Source: Sphingomonas bacterium (GTDB lineage Bacteria > Pseudomonadota > Alphaproteobacteria > Sphingomonadales > Sphingomonadaceae). Taken from it: a DNA stretch of 37,632 bases. The stretch lies in assembly GCF_028289855.1 (NCBI RefSeq), contig NZ_JAQGKZ010000033.1:1-37632 (forward strand), written 5' to 3'. The position numbers and the translations under genes were made by a program. Below are positions 19,086-29,225 of the stretch, piece after piece (the stretch's first letter is position 1; each line of letters starts with the position of its first letter). The notes beneath the pieces are model-generated. The model saw nothing but the letters and a program-made list of their open reading frames with translations, ran no database searches and was not told the DNA's origin.

Positions 19086-20611
19086 CACTTCGCCTCTCCG
19101 CCATGCGCGGGCGCAGCGACCGCCTTGCCCGGCGTCGGCAGCGCGTCACCGGCGGGCTTGGCGCGGTCGATCCGGTCGAGCAGGATCTGCACGTCACTGC
19201 GCATCGGCGCGAGGAAGCTTTCGGGATAGACGCCCATCCAAAGTACGGCGGCGGCGATCGGCACGAGCAGCCACAGTTCGCGGGCGTTGAGGTCGGGCAT
19301 CGCCGCGACGTCGTCGGACTTGATCACCCCGAACACGACGCGGCGGTAGAGATAGAGCATGTACGCCGCGCCCAGGATGATGCCGGTGGTGCACAGCAAC
19401 GTGATCGTGGTCGACACCTTGTAGGTGCCCGCGAGGCTCAAGAACTCGCCGACGAAATTGCTCGTACCGGGAAGCCCGACCGAGGCCATCGTGAACAGCA
19501 TGAACAGCATCGCGTAACGCGGCATGTTGATCGCTAGCCCGCCGTACCGGTCGATCTCGCGCGTGTGCAGCCGGTCATAGATCACGCCCACACACAGGAA
19601 CAACGCGCCCGAGACGAGGCCGTGACCGAGCATCACCATCATTCCGCCCTCGATCCCCTGGCGGTTGAAGCAGAACAGCCCGATCGTCACGATCGCCATG
19701 TGGGCGACCGACGAATAAGCGATCAGTTTCTTCATGTCCGACTGCACCAGCGCCACGAGCGAGGTGTAGATTACCGCCACCGCCGACAGTCCGAACACCA
19801 GCCACACGAAATAGGACGAGGCTTCGGGGAACATCGGCACCGAGAAGCGCAGGAAGCCGTAGCCGCCAAGCTTCAACAGCACCCCGGCCAGAATCACCGA
19901 CCCGGCGGTCGGCGCCTGAACGTGCGCGTCGGGCAGCCAGGTGTGGACCGGCCACATCGGCATCTTGACCGCGAACGACGCGAAGAACGCAAGCCATAGC
20001 CAGGTCTGCGCGTGGACCGGGAAATCGTGGTTGAGCAGCGTCGGGATGTACGTCGTTCCGGCCTGGTTCACCATCCACAGCATCGCGACCAGCATCAGCA
20101 CCGATCCGAGCAGCGTGTAGAGGAAGAATTTGTAGCTCGCGTAGATCCGGTTCGCGCCGCCCCAGATGCCGATGATCAGGAACATCGGAATCAGGCCGCC
20201 TTCGAAGAAGATGTAGAACAGGAACAGATCCTGCGCCGCGAAGGTGCCGATCATCAGCAGCTCGGTCAGCAGGAACGCCGCCATATATTCGGGCACGCGC
20301 TTCTCGATCGATGTCCAGCTCGCGCCGATGCAGATCGGCATCAGGAATACCGACAGCTCGATCAGCAACAGCGCGAAGCCGTCGATGCCGAGCGACCAGC
20401 CGAAGCTGCCGAACAGCGGTACGTTCTCGACGAACTGCCATTGCGGCCCGCCGATCTGGAACTGGCTCCACAACACCGCGCCAAGCGCGAGATCGACCAA
20501 CGTCGCTGCCAGCGCCAGCCAGCGCGCGTTGGCCGCGCTCAGGAACAGGCACGCCACCGCCGCGAACGCCGGCACCGCCAGCATCACGCTCAGGATCGGA
20601 AAGCCGCTCAT
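19085..20611 (-). CDS. nuoM: NADH-quinone oxidoreductase subunit M
   Basis: NuoM is the middle antiporter-like proton-pumping subunit of the complex I membrane arm. The 508-residue protein has about fourteen hydrophobic segments. The conserved [20 protein letters not shown] and [19 protein letters not shown] motifs are present, as is the Glu of the [34 protein letters not shown] region. The ATG at 20611 overlaps the nuoL stop by 4 bp (ATGA). The C-terminal tail after the last helix, ending PAHGGEAK, is short and polar. Confidence 0.96.
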   Translation of the reverse strand: MSGFPILSVMLAVPAFAAVACLFLSAANARWLALAATLVDLALGAVLWSQFQIGGPQWQFVENVPLFGSFGWSLGIDGFALLLIELSVFLMPICIGASWTSIEKRVPEYMAAFLLTELLMIGTFAAQDLFLFYIFFEGGLIPMFLIIGIWGGANRIYASYKFFLYTLLGSVLMLVAMLWMVNQAGTTYIPTLLNHDFPVHAQTWLWLAFFASFAVKMPMWPVHTWLPDAHVQAPTAGSVILAGVLLKLGGYGFLRFSVPMFPEASSYFVWLVFGLSAVAVIYTSLVALVQSDMKKLIAYSSVAHMAIVTIGLFCFNRQGIEGGMMVMLGHGLVSGALFLCVGVIYDRLHTREIDRYGGLAINMPRYAMLFMLFTMASVGLPGTSNFVGEFLSLAGTYKVSTTITLLCTTGIILGAAYMLYLYRRVVFGVIKSDDVAAMPDLNARELWLLVPIAAAVLWMGVYPESFLAPMRSDVQILLDRIDRAKPAGDALPTPGKAVAAPAHGGEAK

Positions 20612-22644
20612 TGACTGATCGCCCAAGTAACGGCGGCGGTCAGGCCGATCAGCATGACGAACGCATAAGTATAAACATATCCGGTTTGCAGCCGCCCCGC
20701 GACGCGGCTGCCGAGCGCCACCGCCCACGCCGACCCGTTGGGGCCGAAGCGGTCGATGATGCCCTCGTCACCCTGCTTCCAGAACAGCCGCCCGATCGCG
20801 AAAGCGGGGCGAACGAACAGCAGGTCGTACAGCTCGTCGAAATACCATTTGTTGTACACGAAACGGTACAGGTAGCGGAACGTTTCGGTGAAGCGGCCGG
20901 CGATATCGGGCCGGCGGATATACGCCAGCCACGCGCCCCACAGGCCGAGCAGCATCACGATCGTCGCCGACAGCTTGACCAGCACCGGCACTTCGTGCGC
21001 CGCATGGTAGAGGTGTTCGTTGAACGCGATCGCGCCGCGCCAGTAGCGCTCGCCCGCTTCCGGCTCGATGAACCAGCCGTGGAAGACGAACCCCGCGAGC
21101 ACCGCGCCGGTCGCCAGCAGGATCAGCGGAACCAGCATGCTGAGCGGGCTTTCGTGCGGATGATAGCCGCCGGTGCCGTCGCCGTGCGCCTGGTCGTGAT
21201 GATCGCGTGCGTGATCGTTATGATCGTGGCCGTGCGAGTCATGCACTGCGTGCTGGATATGCTCGGACTGCACCCAACGCGGCTTGCCCCAGAAGGTCAG
21301 GAACATCAGCCGCCACGAATAGAAACTGGTGAGGAGCGCGGCGAGCACCCCGACATAATAAGCGCCGGTGCCACGGCCCGAGGCATAGGCCAGCTCGAGA
21401 ATGCCGTCCTTCGAATGGAAGCCGGCAAAGCCGATCGCGGGATTGCCGAAGATGCCTGGGATGCCAACCCCGGTGATCGCCAGCGTCCCGAGCAGCATCA
21501 CCCAGAAAGTGATGGGGATCTGCTTACGCAGCCCGCCGTAGAAGCGCATGTCCTGCTCGTGGTGCATCGCGTGGATCACGCTGCCCGCGCCGAGGAACAG
21601 CAGCGCCTTGAAGAAAGCGTGCGTGAACAGGTGGAACATCGCCGCGCCATACGCACCGCTGCCCGCCGCGAAGAACATGTAGCCGAGCTGCGAACAGGTC
21701 GAATAGGCGATCACGCGCTTGATGTCGTTCTGGCACGTGCCGATGGTGGCCGCGAAAATGCACGTCGCGGCGCCGATGAACACGACGAAGTTGGTTGCGA
21801 CGATGCTCGTCTCGAACATCGGCGACAGGCGGCACACCATGAACACGCCCGCGGTCACCATCGTCGCGGCGTGGATCAGCGCGCTGACCGGGGTCGGGCC
21901 CTCCATCGCGTCGGGCAGCCAGGTGTGGAGGCCGAGCTGCGCCGACTTGCCCATCGCGCCCACGAACAGCAACAGGCACAGGATCGTCATCGTGTCGAGG
22001 CGATAGCCGAGGAAACCGATCGTCGACCCGGCCATCCCCGGCGCGTCGTGCAGGATCTGCGGGATCGAGACGGTGCCGAACACCAGGAACGTGCCGAAAA
22101 TACCCAGCATGAAGCCCAGATCGCCGACGCGGTTGACCACGAACGCCTTGATCGCGGCGGCGTTGGCCGAGGGCTTCTTGAACCAGAAGCCGATCAGCAG
22201 ATAGCTCGCGAGCCCCACGCCTTCCCAGCCGAAGAACATCTGGACCAGATTGTTCGCGGTCACCAGCATCAGCATCGCGAAGGTGAACAGCGAGAGGTAG
22301 GCGAAGAACCGCGGCTGGTCCGGGTCTTCCTCCATATAACCCCAGCTATAGAGGTGGACGAGCGCCGAAACGCTGGTGATCACCACCAGCATCACCGCGG
22401 TCAGGCTGTCGACGCGCAGCGCCCAGGCGACGTCGAGGTCGCCCGATTTCATCCATTCGAACACCGGCGCGACGGTCGCGTCGGCGCCGCCGAGATAGTG
22501 GATGAAGACCGGCCAGCTCAGCGCGCACGACGCGAACAGCGCGCCGGTGGTAATGACCTTGGCCGGCACATTGCCGATCGCGCGATTGCCGAGGCCCGCG
22601 ACGATCGCCGCGAGCAGCGGCAGGAAGACGATGAGCTGGATCAC
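20608..22644 (-). CDS. nuoL: NADH-quinone oxidoreductase subunit L
   Basis: NuoL is the distal antiporter-like proton-pumping subunit, with the long lateral helix that braces the membrane arm. The 678-residue length is normal for Alphaproteobacteria. [20 protein letters not shown] and [18 protein letters not shown] are characteristic. A loop at about residues 460-497 holds about a dozen histidines and many Asp residues ([17 protein letters not shown]). The start codon is GTG at 22644, 4 nt after the nuoK stop. Confidence 0.96.
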   Translation of the reverse strand: MIQLIVFLPLLAAIVAGLGNRAIGNVPAKVITTGALFASCALSWPVFIHYLGGADATVAPVFEWMKSGDLDVAWALRVDSLTAVMLVVITSVSALVHLYSWGYMEEDPDQPRFFAYLSLFTFAMLMLVTANNLVQMFFGWEGVGLASYLLIGFWFKKPSANAAAIKAFVVNRVGDLGFMLGIFGTFLVFGTVSIPQILHDAPGMAGSTIGFLGYRLDTMTILCLLLFVGAMGKSAQLGLHTWLPDAMEGPTPVSALIHAATMVTAGVFMVCRLSPMFETSIVATNFVVFIGAATCIFAATIGTCQNDIKRVIAYSTCSQLGYMFFAAGSGAYGAAMFHLFTHAFFKALLFLGAGSVIHAMHHEQDMRFYGGLRKQIPITFWVMLLGTLAITGVGIPGIFGNPAIGFAGFHSKDGILELAYASGRGTGAYYVGVLAALLTSFYSWRLMFLTFWGKPRWVQSEHIQHAVHDSHGHDHNDHARDHHDQAHGDGTGGYHPHESPLSMLVPLILLATGAVLAGFVFHGWFIEPEAGERYWRGAIAFNEHLYHAAHEVPVLVKLSATIVMLLGLWGAWLAYIRRPDIAGRFTETFRYLYRFVYNKWYFDELYDLLFVRPAFAIGRLFWKQGDEGIIDRFGPNGSAWAVALGSRVAGRLQTGYVYTYAFVMLIGLTAAVTWAISQ

Positions 22645-22648
22645 GCGT

Positions 22649-22954
22649 TCAGCCCTTCATCCGATTGGCATCGTCGACCGCAATGGTCCCGCGCCCGCGG
22701 AAATAGATGACGAGAATGGCGAGCCCGATCGCCGCTTCGCCCGCCGCGACCGTCAGCACGAACATCGCGAACACCTGGCCGACCAGATCGTGCAGATAGG
22801 CCGAGAACGCGACGAGGTTGAGGTTCACCGCAAGCAGGATCAGCTCGATCGCCATCAGCATGATGATGAGGTTCTTGCGGTTGGCGATCAGTCCCATCAC
22901 GCCCATCGCGAACAGGATCGCGGCGACGACGAGGTAATGCGTCAGGCCGATCAT
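22649..22954 (-). CDS. nuoK: NADH-quinone oxidoreductase subunit K
   Basis: NuoK is a small three-helix subunit of the complex I membrane arm that helps transmit protons. The 101-residue protein shows all three helices. The conserved membrane Glu residues are in [17 protein letters not shown] and [18 protein letters not shown]. Its ATG overlaps the nuoJ stop by 4 bp. Confidence 0.97.
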   Translation of the reverse strand: MIGLTHYLVVAAILFAMGVMGLIANRKNLIIMLMAIELILLAVNLNLVAFSAYLHDLVGQVFAMFVLTVAAGEAAIGLAILVIYFRGRGTIAVDDANRMKG

Positions 22955-23565
22955 AGCTCGACCCCCTGCCCGACCGGCGGCTGCGTGTTGCGGGTCGCGT
23001 CCTGCGGGCGGCGCGCGACCTGGCGGCTGATCTTCTGGCCCTTGACCCCACCGCGCGCGCGGTGGGTCAGCACGATCGCGCCGATCATCGCGACGAGCAG
23101 GACGAGGCCCGCGCCTTCGAACACGTACAGGTACCGCGAATAGAGCAGCTTGCCGATCGCCTCGATATTCGAGGTGTTATCGGTCGGCATCGGCGCGATC
23201 CGCTGGTCGAGCTTGAGCCCGCCCGCGCTCCACGCGCCGATCGCGATGAAAATTTCGGCGGCCAGTGCTACCGCAAATGCAAGCCCAATCGCCGCATAGC
23301 GCACGAACCCTGCCCGCATTTCGGCGAAATCGATGTCGAGCATCATCACGACGAACAGGAACAGCACCGCGACGGCGCCGACATAGACGATCACCAGCAA
23401 CATCGCGATGAACTCGGCGCCGACCAGCAGCATCAGCCCCGCGGCGTTGAAAAACGCCATGATCAGCCACAGCACGCTGTGCACCGGATTGCGCGACGTG
23501 ATCGTCAACGCTCCGGACAAAATCACCATCGCGGCGAACAGGTAAAAGGCGATTGCCTGGATCAC
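22951..23565 (-). CDS. nuoJ: NADH-quinone oxidoreductase subunit J
   Basis: NuoJ is a five-helix membrane subunit; its third helix flips between forms during complex I turnover. The 204-residue protein shows [18 protein letters not shown], the conserved [20 protein letters not shown] helix, and a C-terminal basic/polar tail. The start codon is GTG at 23565 with only a weak upstream ribosome binding site. It is separated from nuoI by 33 nt, one of the few real gaps in this operon. Confidence 0.95.
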   Translation of the reverse strand: MIQAIAFYLFAAMVILSGALTITSRNPVHSVLWLIMAFFNAAGLMLLVGAEFIAMLLVIVYVGAVAVLFLFVVMMLDIDFAEMRAGFVRYAAIGLAFAVALAAEIFIAIGAWSAGGLKLDQRIAPMPTDNTSNIEAIGKLLYSRYLYVFEGAGLVLLVAMIGAIVLTHRARGGVKGQKISRQVARRPQDATRNTQPPVGQGVEL

Positions 23566-23598
23566 GGAATCAGGGGTCCCCGGAGAGTTGGAGCGCGC

Positions 23599-24084
23599 TT
23601 AACGGTAGGGTGCATCGGCGGCAAGGTTCGCGGCGATCGCGCGTTCCCAGCGGTCGCCGTTGTCGAGCAGTTTGGCCTTGTCGTAGATCAATTCCTCGCG
23701 CGTTTCGGTCGAAAATTCGAAGTTGGGTCCCTCGACGATGGCATCGACCGGGCACGCTTCCTGACACAATCCGCAATAGATGCATTTGGTCATGTCGATG
23801 TCGTAGCGTGTCGTGCGGCGCGATCCGTCGTCGCGCGGCTCGGCCTCGATCGTGATCGCCAGCGCCGGGCAGATCGCCTCGCAAAGCTTGCACGCGATGC
23901 AGCGCTCTTCGCCATTGGGATAACGCCGCAGCGCATGTTCGCCGCGAAAACGGGGCGAAATCGGGTTCTTCTCGAACGGATAGTAGAACGTCGCCTTGGC
24001 CTTCCACATGTAGCGGAAGGTCAGCGCATGGGCCTTGAGGAATTCCCACAGCGTGAACGACTTGATGATCTGGGTGATGCTCAT
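23599..24084 (-). CDS. nuoI: NADH-quinone oxidoreductase subunit I (two 4Fe-4S clusters)
   Basis: NuoI passes electrons through clusters N6a and N6b toward NuoB in the peripheral arm. The 161-residue ferredoxin-like protein has two complete CxxCxxCxxxCP motifs: C62, C65, C68, C72 and C101, C104, C107, C111. The N-terminal [18 protein letters not shown] amphipathic segment contacts the membrane arm. It starts 4 nt after the stop of the non-nuo gene upstream, so it seems co-translated with it. Confidence 0.97.
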   Translation of the reverse strand: MSITQIIKSFTLWEFLKAHALTFRYMWKAKATFYYPFEKNPISPRFRGEHALRRYPNGEERCIACKLCEAICPALAITIEAEPRDDGSRRTTRYDIDMTKCIYCGLCQEACPVDAIVEGPNFEFSTETREELIYDKAKLLDNGDRWERAIAANLAADAPYR

Positions 24085-24088
24085 GGGA

Positions 24089-24529
24089 TCAATCGGCTTT
24101 CCCGGTGGGTCCGAAATCGGACGTGCAAAGGCCCGTCGCGATGTGGTCGTAAGGTTTCGGCGGATCGGTGCGCAGGATGACGATCAGGCCATGGCCACCT
24201 TGGCGGAGCGTCAAGCGGAGCCTGCTCGCTGAATTGCCCTCGCCGCGCGCGAAAACGTCGTAATCGCGAAATCCTTCGACGAAGGCGCCGGCCGTGAAAT
24301 ACGCCCTGCCGAGCAAATAGGCCGGGCCGTTGCCGGTGATGGTCGTCGGCCTGTTCTCATACGTGTTGGCGCCCGCCGGAACTTCGTCGAACTTGCCGCT
24401 GAGTTGAAAACGCTTGCCGTCGGCGTCGCTTAACTCGCACGACCAGGCGGTCGCCGGTTTCGGCTTTGCCAGCGACGCCGCAGGAATCGCCACCGTCTGC
24501 GGGCCGATAAAGAGCAGGAACGGGATCAT
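24089..24529 (-). CDS. Predicted exported protein of unknown function in the nuoH-nuoI interval
   Basis: A 146-residue protein beginning with a short hydrophobic stretch ([20 protein letters not shown]) that may be a signal peptide, though it lacks the usual basic N-region. Two cysteines (at 31 and near residue 134) could form a disulfide. The remainder is a mixed beta-type sequence with no motif I recognise. Its ATG overlaps the methyltransferase stop (TGATG) and its stop lies 4 nt before nuoI. No function is proposed. Confidence 0.7.
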   Translation of the reverse strand: MIPFLLFIGPQTVAIPAASLAKPKPATAWSCELSDADGKRFQLSGKFDEVPAGANTYENRPTTITGNGPAYLLGRAYFTAGAFVEGFRDYDVFARGEGNSASRLRLTLRQGGHGLIVILRTDPPKPYDHIATGLCTSDFGPTGKAD

Positions 24530-25353
24530 CAGCACGCCTTGGTGCCCTTCATCAGCAGGAACAGCCCGTTGCGCTTCGCGACACGGCGCAGGATCGCGCG
24601 CGGCCAAAGGCTGCGGGCGATGTCGAGCGCAAGGCCACGATGCCGTTGCCCCGCGCCGCTTTCGAGCAAGTCGCCGTGGCTCAGTTCGATCGTCACGCTG
24701 GCGTCCTTGCTCCACGCGGCGACCAGCGCGCGTGCGGTGGCGGGCGTGTAGGCCTTGGTCCCCGGGCTTTCGAGGTAGCGTGCATAGACCTGCGCTAGCG
24801 ACATGAATGGCCGCCCGCGCATCAGGCCATAGCGGCCCCACAGCATCAGCCCGATCAGGCTCCATTTGTTGTAGATCATGAAGCGGTACTGTCCGCCCGG
24901 CCGCAGCACGCGCAACGCCTCTGCGAACGCCTTGGGCGTGTCGGGCGAATGGTGGAGCACGCCCCAGCTGTAGACGCGGTCGAAACTGGCGTCGGCGAAC
25001 GGTAATGCCTCGGCATTGGCGACTTGAAGATCGGACGACAGGCCCATTAGGGCGAGCCGCTTGCGGGTGTGCTCAACCGCACGCGGAGTGAGATCGACGC
25101 CGGTCAGCGTGGCCCCAGCCCGCGCGAACTGCTCGTGATCCGCGCCGAGCCCGACGCCGATCTCGAGCACGCGCTCGCCCGCCGCCTCGGCGAAGCCGGC
25201 GAAGGCAGGGATGTACGGCTCGAGCCGATAGCGTTCGGCCGATTGCTCGGCATAGCCAGCAACCGTTTCCTCGGCGAGCAACAGATCCTCGCCACAAGAC
25301 GCGGCATCCCAGAAGTCGCGCACGTCAGACAGTTTGGCGGCTGCGGCGGTCAT
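24529..25353 (-). CDS. Class I SAM-dependent methyltransferase
   Basis: A 274-residue cytoplasmic protein with the Rossmann-type methyltransferase core. Motif I is VLEIGVGLGAD (62-72), the acidic residue after strand 2 is Asp87 (GVDLTP), and later motifs are NAEALPFADASFDRVYSWG, the post-II LHHSPDT and EALRVLRPGGQYRFMIYNKW. The pattern belongs to the UbiE/Methyltransf_11 group. The C-terminal third (about 180-274) is family-specific and basic. The substrate is unknown; a quinone or a complex I subunit would fit the context but is speculation. It is coupled on both sides by ATGA and TGATG overlaps. Confidence 0.85.
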   Translation of the reverse strand: MTAAAAKLSDVRDFWDAASCGEDLLLAEETVAGYAEQSAERYRLEPYIPAFAGFAEAAGERVLEIGVGLGADHEQFARAGATLTGVDLTPRAVEHTRKRLALMGLSSDLQVANAEALPFADASFDRVYSWGVLHHSPDTPKAFAEALRVLRPGGQYRFMIYNKWSLIGLMLWGRYGLMRGRPFMSLAQVYARYLESPGTKAYTPATARALVAAWSKDASVTIELSHGDLLESGAGQRHRGLALDIARSLWPRAILRRVAKRNGLFLLMKGTKAC

Positions 25354-25955
25354 TTAGACACCCATATACAGGGGTTTACCACATTGCCCTCAGCGTCGAT
25401 GTCCTTGTTCATGGCCCGGATCGCGCGCCTGTCGCCGCGCATAACACGACGGGTCAGCTTGGCGCACGCAGAGCGAGGATTGTTGGCATAGGCGACCGCA
25501 TATTGGTCGATGCGATCGTACTGCACCTTATATTTGTAAAACGCCTCGGTCGCATCCCATTGGCGAAGATCGCGAGCAGAAAACTTCGATCGGATCGGCG
25601 TCAGGCTGTAGAGCGTGCCGTCCTCGAACTTGTACGGGTCGGAATAGTCGATCCGGCAATTGTCTAGCGCGACCACGGGCACACGAACGCCATTAACCCG
25701 AGCCTCGGCCAGATAGCACCCGCCGCCGTGGGAGCAGAAATAGCGCACGCCTGTCTTCGACTGCCAATATTGCGTGACGAACTGAAAGGTTTGACCTTTC
25801 GCCACGCCCCAGCCCCGGTCGAACCCACCTTCCGAGAAGGACGGCACTTCGACACTGGTAACCGCACGCGCAGTGCACGGATCCCACTCGGCATGTGCCT
25901 CGCCCGCAAACCCGGCCACGCCCAGCAGCGCGAGGATGATCGACCGCACCATCAT
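25350..25955 (-). CDS. Predicted secreted cysteine-containing protein in the nuoH-nuoI interval
   Basis: A 201-residue protein with a convincing signal peptide: basic Arg4, hydrophobic core [13 protein letters not shown], and cleavage after AHA at residue 22. The mature part has six cysteines, including FCSHGGGC and the C-terminal NPC, suggesting disulfides in the periplasm. No known domain is recognised. Two adjacent ATGs (25955 and 25952) both overlap the nuoH stop; its own stop overlaps the methyltransferase start by 4 bp. Confidence 0.75.
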   Translation of the reverse strand: MMVRSIILALLGVAGFAGEAHAEWDPCTARAVTSVEVPSFSEGGFDRGWGVAKGQTFQFVTQYWQSKTGVRYFCSHGGGCYLAEARVNGVRVPVVALDNCRIDYSDPYKFEDGTLYSLTPIRSKFSARDLRQWDATEAFYKYKVQYDRIDQYAVAYANNPRSACAKLTRRVMRGDRRAIRAMNKDIDAEGNVVNPCIWVSK

Positions 25956-27001
25956 GGCGCGCCAACCCTCACCCACATCAGCCAGCCCGACACCAGGAAC
26001 ACCCAAATCAGCGACAGCGGCAGGAACACCTTCCATCCCAGCCGCATCAACTGGTCGTAGCGGTAGCGCGGGACGGTCGCCTTCACCCAGCTGAACAGGA
26101 AGAAGAAGAACAGGATCTTGGCGAACAGCCAGATGATCCCCGGCACCGCGTACATCCAGCCCACATTGAGCGGCGGGAGGTAGCCGCCCCAGAACAGGAT
26201 CGCGTTGAGCGCGCACATCAGGATGACGTTGGCGTACTCGCCGAGCCAGTAGAGCGCGAAGCTCATCGACGAATATTCGGTCTGGTATCCCGCGACGAGC
26301 TCGCTTTCAGCCTCGGTCAGGTCGAACGGCGCGCGCTGCGTCTCGGCGAGGCTGGAGATGAAGAACACCACCGCCATCGGGAACAGCAGCGGGTTGATGA
26401 AATTGCCGTTGACCCAGCCCCAGGCGAAGCCGCGCTGCGCCTCGACGATCTTGGTCAGGTTGAAGCTGTCGGCCCAAAGCACGACCGAGATCAGCACGAA
26501 GCCGATCGACACTTCGTAGCTCACCATCTGCGCCGCCGCGCGCAGTGCCGAATAGAACGGATATTTGGAGTTGGACGCCCAGCCGGCGATGATGATGCCG
26601 TACACGCCAAGGCTCGACGCCGCGAGGACGTAGAGCAGCCCGACATTGATGTTGGCGAGCACCACCCCCGCCTGGAACGGTACCACCGCCCACACGATCA
26701 GCGCGACGGTGAAGGTGATGATCGGCGCGATCAGGAACAGGCCCTTGTTCGCGGCCGAGGGAATGATCGTTTCCTGGAGGAAGACCTTGAGCCCGTCGGC
26801 GAACGATTGCAGCAGCCCGAGCGGACCGACGACGTTGGGCCCGCGCCGGAGCGCCATCGCCGCCCAGATCTTGCGGTCGGCGTAAATGATCATCGCGACC
26901 GCGAGCATCAGCGGGAGCGCGATGACGAGGATGTCGATGATCGTGGCGATGAACCACGCCCAGCCGTATTCTAGGCCGAGATAGGTGAACCAGGAGGTCA
27001 T
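25952..27001 (-). CDS. nuoH: NADH-quinone oxidoreductase subunit H
   Basis: NuoH links the peripheral and membrane arms and forms most of the quinone chamber. The 349-residue protein has eight or nine hydrophobic helices. The conserved loops are [40 protein letters not shown] with its acidic funnel, and [18 protein letters not shown]. The ATG at 27001 overlaps the upstream small gene stop by 4 bp. A GGAGG (26993-26997 on the + strand) lies inside the coding region and has no role in its start. Confidence 0.96.
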   Translation of the reverse strand: MTSWFTYLGLEYGWAWFIATIIDILVIALPLMLAVAMIIYADRKIWAAMALRRGPNVVGPLGLLQSFADGLKVFLQETIIPSAANKGLFLIAPIITFTVALIVWAVVPFQAGVVLANINVGLLYVLAASSLGVYGIIIAGWASNSKYPFYSALRAAAQMVSYEVSIGFVLISVVLWADSFNLTKIVEAQRGFAWGWVNGNFINPLLFPMAVVFFISSLAETQRAPFDLTEAESELVAGYQTEYSSMSFALYWLGEYANVILMCALNAILFWGGYLPPLNVGWMYAVPGIIWLFAKILFFFFLFSWVKATVPRYRYDQLMRLGWKVFLPLSLIWVFLVSGWLMWVRVGAP

Positions 27002-27207
27002 TGATAAATACCCGGTGCAGTGCTGTCGTTGGGCCGCCGCTCGGCAGATGGGCGGCCGTCCTCCGCATCCATATAGTTTTCGTTCTGCCAGTTATTCTCC
27101 AGCCCGGATCGCCGACCATCGCCCGAAAATGACGCGAAGCCTTTCCAAATGGCGGCCGCCATCGCCGCCAAACCGAACCCAAGACCGATAATTGCTGGCG
27201 TGGACAT
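26998..27207 (-). CDS. Small single-TM protein between nuoG and nuoH
   Basis: A 69-residue protein with one N-terminal hydrophobic helix (about 4-22, [17 protein letters not shown]) and a polar, Asn/Asp/Arg-rich tail that looks disordered. It starts within the nuoG stop (TGATG) and stops within the nuoH start (ATGA), so it is translationally coupled on both sides. The ribosome binding site GGAGGCGG lies in the last codons of nuoG. No family recognised; it could be an accessory subunit, but that is only a guess. Confidence 0.7.
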   Translation of the reverse strand: MSTPAIIGLGFGLAAMAAAIWKGFASFSGDGRRSGLENNWQNENYMDAEDGRPSAERRPNDSTAPGIYQ

Positions 27208-29225
27208 CACTCCGCCGCCTCCGCGAACGCTTGCCCGTGGATCAGTTCCGCCGAGCATTGCTGCATCGTCGGGCTGGCGCGGCAGATCGCGTTGGTCAGG
27301 TAGAAATCCTGAATCGGATAGCCGCCCAGCGCGCCATCCGCCTTGGCATCGAGCTTGGGCGGGTTCCAGTCGAACTTGGCAAGGCCGAGTTGCCCAAGGG
27401 CCGGCACGTCGAGCGCCATCTGCGCGCGCAATTCCTCCAGACTGTCGAACGGCAACGTCACCTTCAGCGTCTCGCTGAGCGCGCGCAGGATCGTCCAGTC
27501 CTCACGCGCGTCGCCCGGCGGGAACACCGCGCGCTCGCCGCGCTGCACGCGGCCCTCGAGATTGACGTACGTCCCCGATTTCTCGGCATAGCTCGCGCCC
27601 GGCAGCACGACGTCGGCCGCCGCCGCGCCCTTGTCGCCGTGATGGCCGACATAGACCTTGAAGCTTTTCGTAAGCTGGCCGAAATCGACCTCGTCCGCCC
27701 CCATCAGGAACACCAGTTTAGGCGCCGCGACGTAGATATCGGCGATCCCGCCCGGTAGCCCCGCGCCAAGCATCAGCCCGCCCATCCGGCTGGCCGAGAA
27801 ATGCAGCACGTTGAAGCCGTTCCACGCGGTGCCGTCTTCGAGTGTGCGGATCAGGTTGAACGCATCCGCGAACTGCAGCGCCGCGCCGTGCGCGCGCTTC
27901 ACCGCGAGCCCGCCGACGATCACCATCGGCGCCTTGGCGTTCTTGAACGCCTCCGCCGCCGCCTTGGGCAGCTTGCCGATCAGCGACAGATCGTCGCCGA
28001 GCCATTCGACCTTGTAGGTCAGATCTGTTTCCGGCCCGATCGCAAAGACTTTCGCGCCTTTCTTAACGGCCTTTCTGATCCGTGTATTGACCAGCGGCGC
28101 TTCCCAGCGGACGTTCGATCCGACGATCAGGATCGCGTCGGCGCGCTCGACGCCGGCGATCGTCGTGTTGAAATTGACCGCGGCCAGGCTCGACACTTCA
28201 TAATCAGCGCCGGTCTGCCGCCCTTCGATCAGCGTCCCGCCCATCGCCTTGACCAGCGCCTTCGCTGCGAAGACCGTCTCGCAATCGACCAAATCACCAT
28301 GCACCGCCGCGACGCTGTTGCCCGCCTTGACCGCCACTATCGCCGCGAACGCTTCGTCCCAAGTGGCGGCGACCAACTTGCCGCCGCGCCGCACATACGG
28401 CTTATCGAGCCGCCGCCGCACCAGCCCGTCGACCGCATGCCGCGTCTTGTCGCTCGCCCACTCCTCATTGACTTCGTCATTGACCCGCGGCAGCGCGCGC
28501 AGCACTTGCCGCCCGCGGCTGTCGAGCCGGATGTTGGTGCCGACCGCATCCATCACGTCGATCGACAACGTCTTCTTGAGTTCCCACGGCCGTGCCTCGA
28601 ACGCGTAGGGCTTTGACGTCAAGGCGCCGACCGGGCACAAGTCCACGACATTGCCCGACAATTCGCTGGTCACCGCGCCTTCGAGATAGCTGGTGATCTG
28701 CATATCCTCGCCGCGCCCGATCGCACCGATTTCCTCGACCCCGGCGACTTCCTCGGCAAAGCGGATGCAGCGCGTGCACTGGATGCACCGGGTCATCACC
28801 GTCTTGACGATCGGGCCCATATACTTCTCGGTCACCGCACGCTTGTTCTCGGTGTAGCGACTGTGTCCCCGCCCATAGGCGAGCGACTGGTCCTGCAAGT
28901 CGCACTCGCCGCCTTGGTCGCAGATCGGGCAATCGAGCGGATGGTTGATCAGCAAGAATTCCATCACGCCTTCGCGCGCATTCTTCACCATCGGGGTGTT
29001 GGTGAAGATTTCCTGGTTGTCCGCCGCGGGCAGCGCGCACGACGCCTGCGGCTTGGGCGGCCCAGGCTTCACCTCGACCAGGCACATCCGGCAATTGCCC
29101 GCGATGCTCAGGCGCTCATGATAACAGAAGCGCGGAATTTCTTTGCCCGCCGCCTCGCACGCCTGGAGCACGGTGGCACCGGCGGGGACGTCGACTTCGA
29201 TCCCGTCTACCTTGAGCGTGGGCAT
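27207..29225 (-). CDS. nuoG: NADH-quinone oxidoreductase subunit G
   Basis: NuoG carries electrons in the peripheral arm between NuoF and NuoI. The 672-residue protein has the 2Fe-2S ligands C34, C45, C48 and C63, the N5 ligands H95, C99, C102 and C108 (HPLDCPICDQGGEC), and the N4 ligands C147, C150, C153 and C197. A molybdopterin-oxidoreductase-like domain follows. There is no extra CxxCxxxC N7 motif. The start overlaps the upstream stop (TAATG). The first ~16 codons are nearly duplicated at the start of the gene immediately upstream. Confidence 0.97.
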   Translation of the reverse strand: MPTLKVDGIEVDVPAGATVLQACEAAGKEIPRFCYHERLSIAGNCRMCLVEVKPGPPKPQASCALPAADNQEIFTNTPMVKNAREGVMEFLLINHPLDCPICDQGGECDLQDQSLAYGRGHSRYTENKRAVTEKYMGPIVKTVMTRCIQCTRCIRFAEEVAGVEEIGAIGRGEDMQITSYLEGAVTSELSGNVVDLCPVGALTSKPYAFEARPWELKKTLSIDVMDAVGTNIRLDSRGRQVLRALPRVNDEVNEEWASDKTRHAVDGLVRRRLDKPYVRRGGKLVAATWDEAFAAIVAVKAGNSVAAVHGDLVDCETVFAAKALVKAMGGTLIEGRQTGADYEVSSLAAVNFNTTIAGVERADAILIVGSNVRWEAPLVNTRIRKAVKKGAKVFAIGPETDLTYKVEWLGDDLSLIGKLPKAAAEAFKNAKAPMVIVGGLAVKRAHGAALQFADAFNLIRTLEDGTAWNGFNVLHFSASRMGGLMLGAGLPGGIADIYVAAPKLVFLMGADEVDFGQLTKSFKVYVGHHGDKGAAAADVVLPGASYAEKSGTYVNLEGRVQRGERAVFPPGDAREDWTILRALSETLKVTLPFDSLEELRAQMALDVPALGQLGLAKFDWNPPKLDAKADGALGGYPIQDFYLTNAICRASPTMQQCSAELIHGQAFAEAAE
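29178..29225 (-). repeat. Original copy of the duplicated nuoG 5' end
   Basis: The first 48 nt of nuoG encode MPTLKVDGIEVDVPAG. They match the first 48 nt of the upstream gene at 29930-29977 at 41 positions, and at 31 of the first 33. The two copies are in the same orientation, both start at an ATG overlapping the previous stop codon, and are 752 bp apart. Confidence 0.85.

Noticed and set aside
20311..22710. Very long open frame on the plus strand opposite nuoL and nuoM (about 799 codons)
   Set aside because: It is antisense to two certain genes, has Arg/His/Gln-rich composition typical of GC-rich shadow frames and shows no domain.
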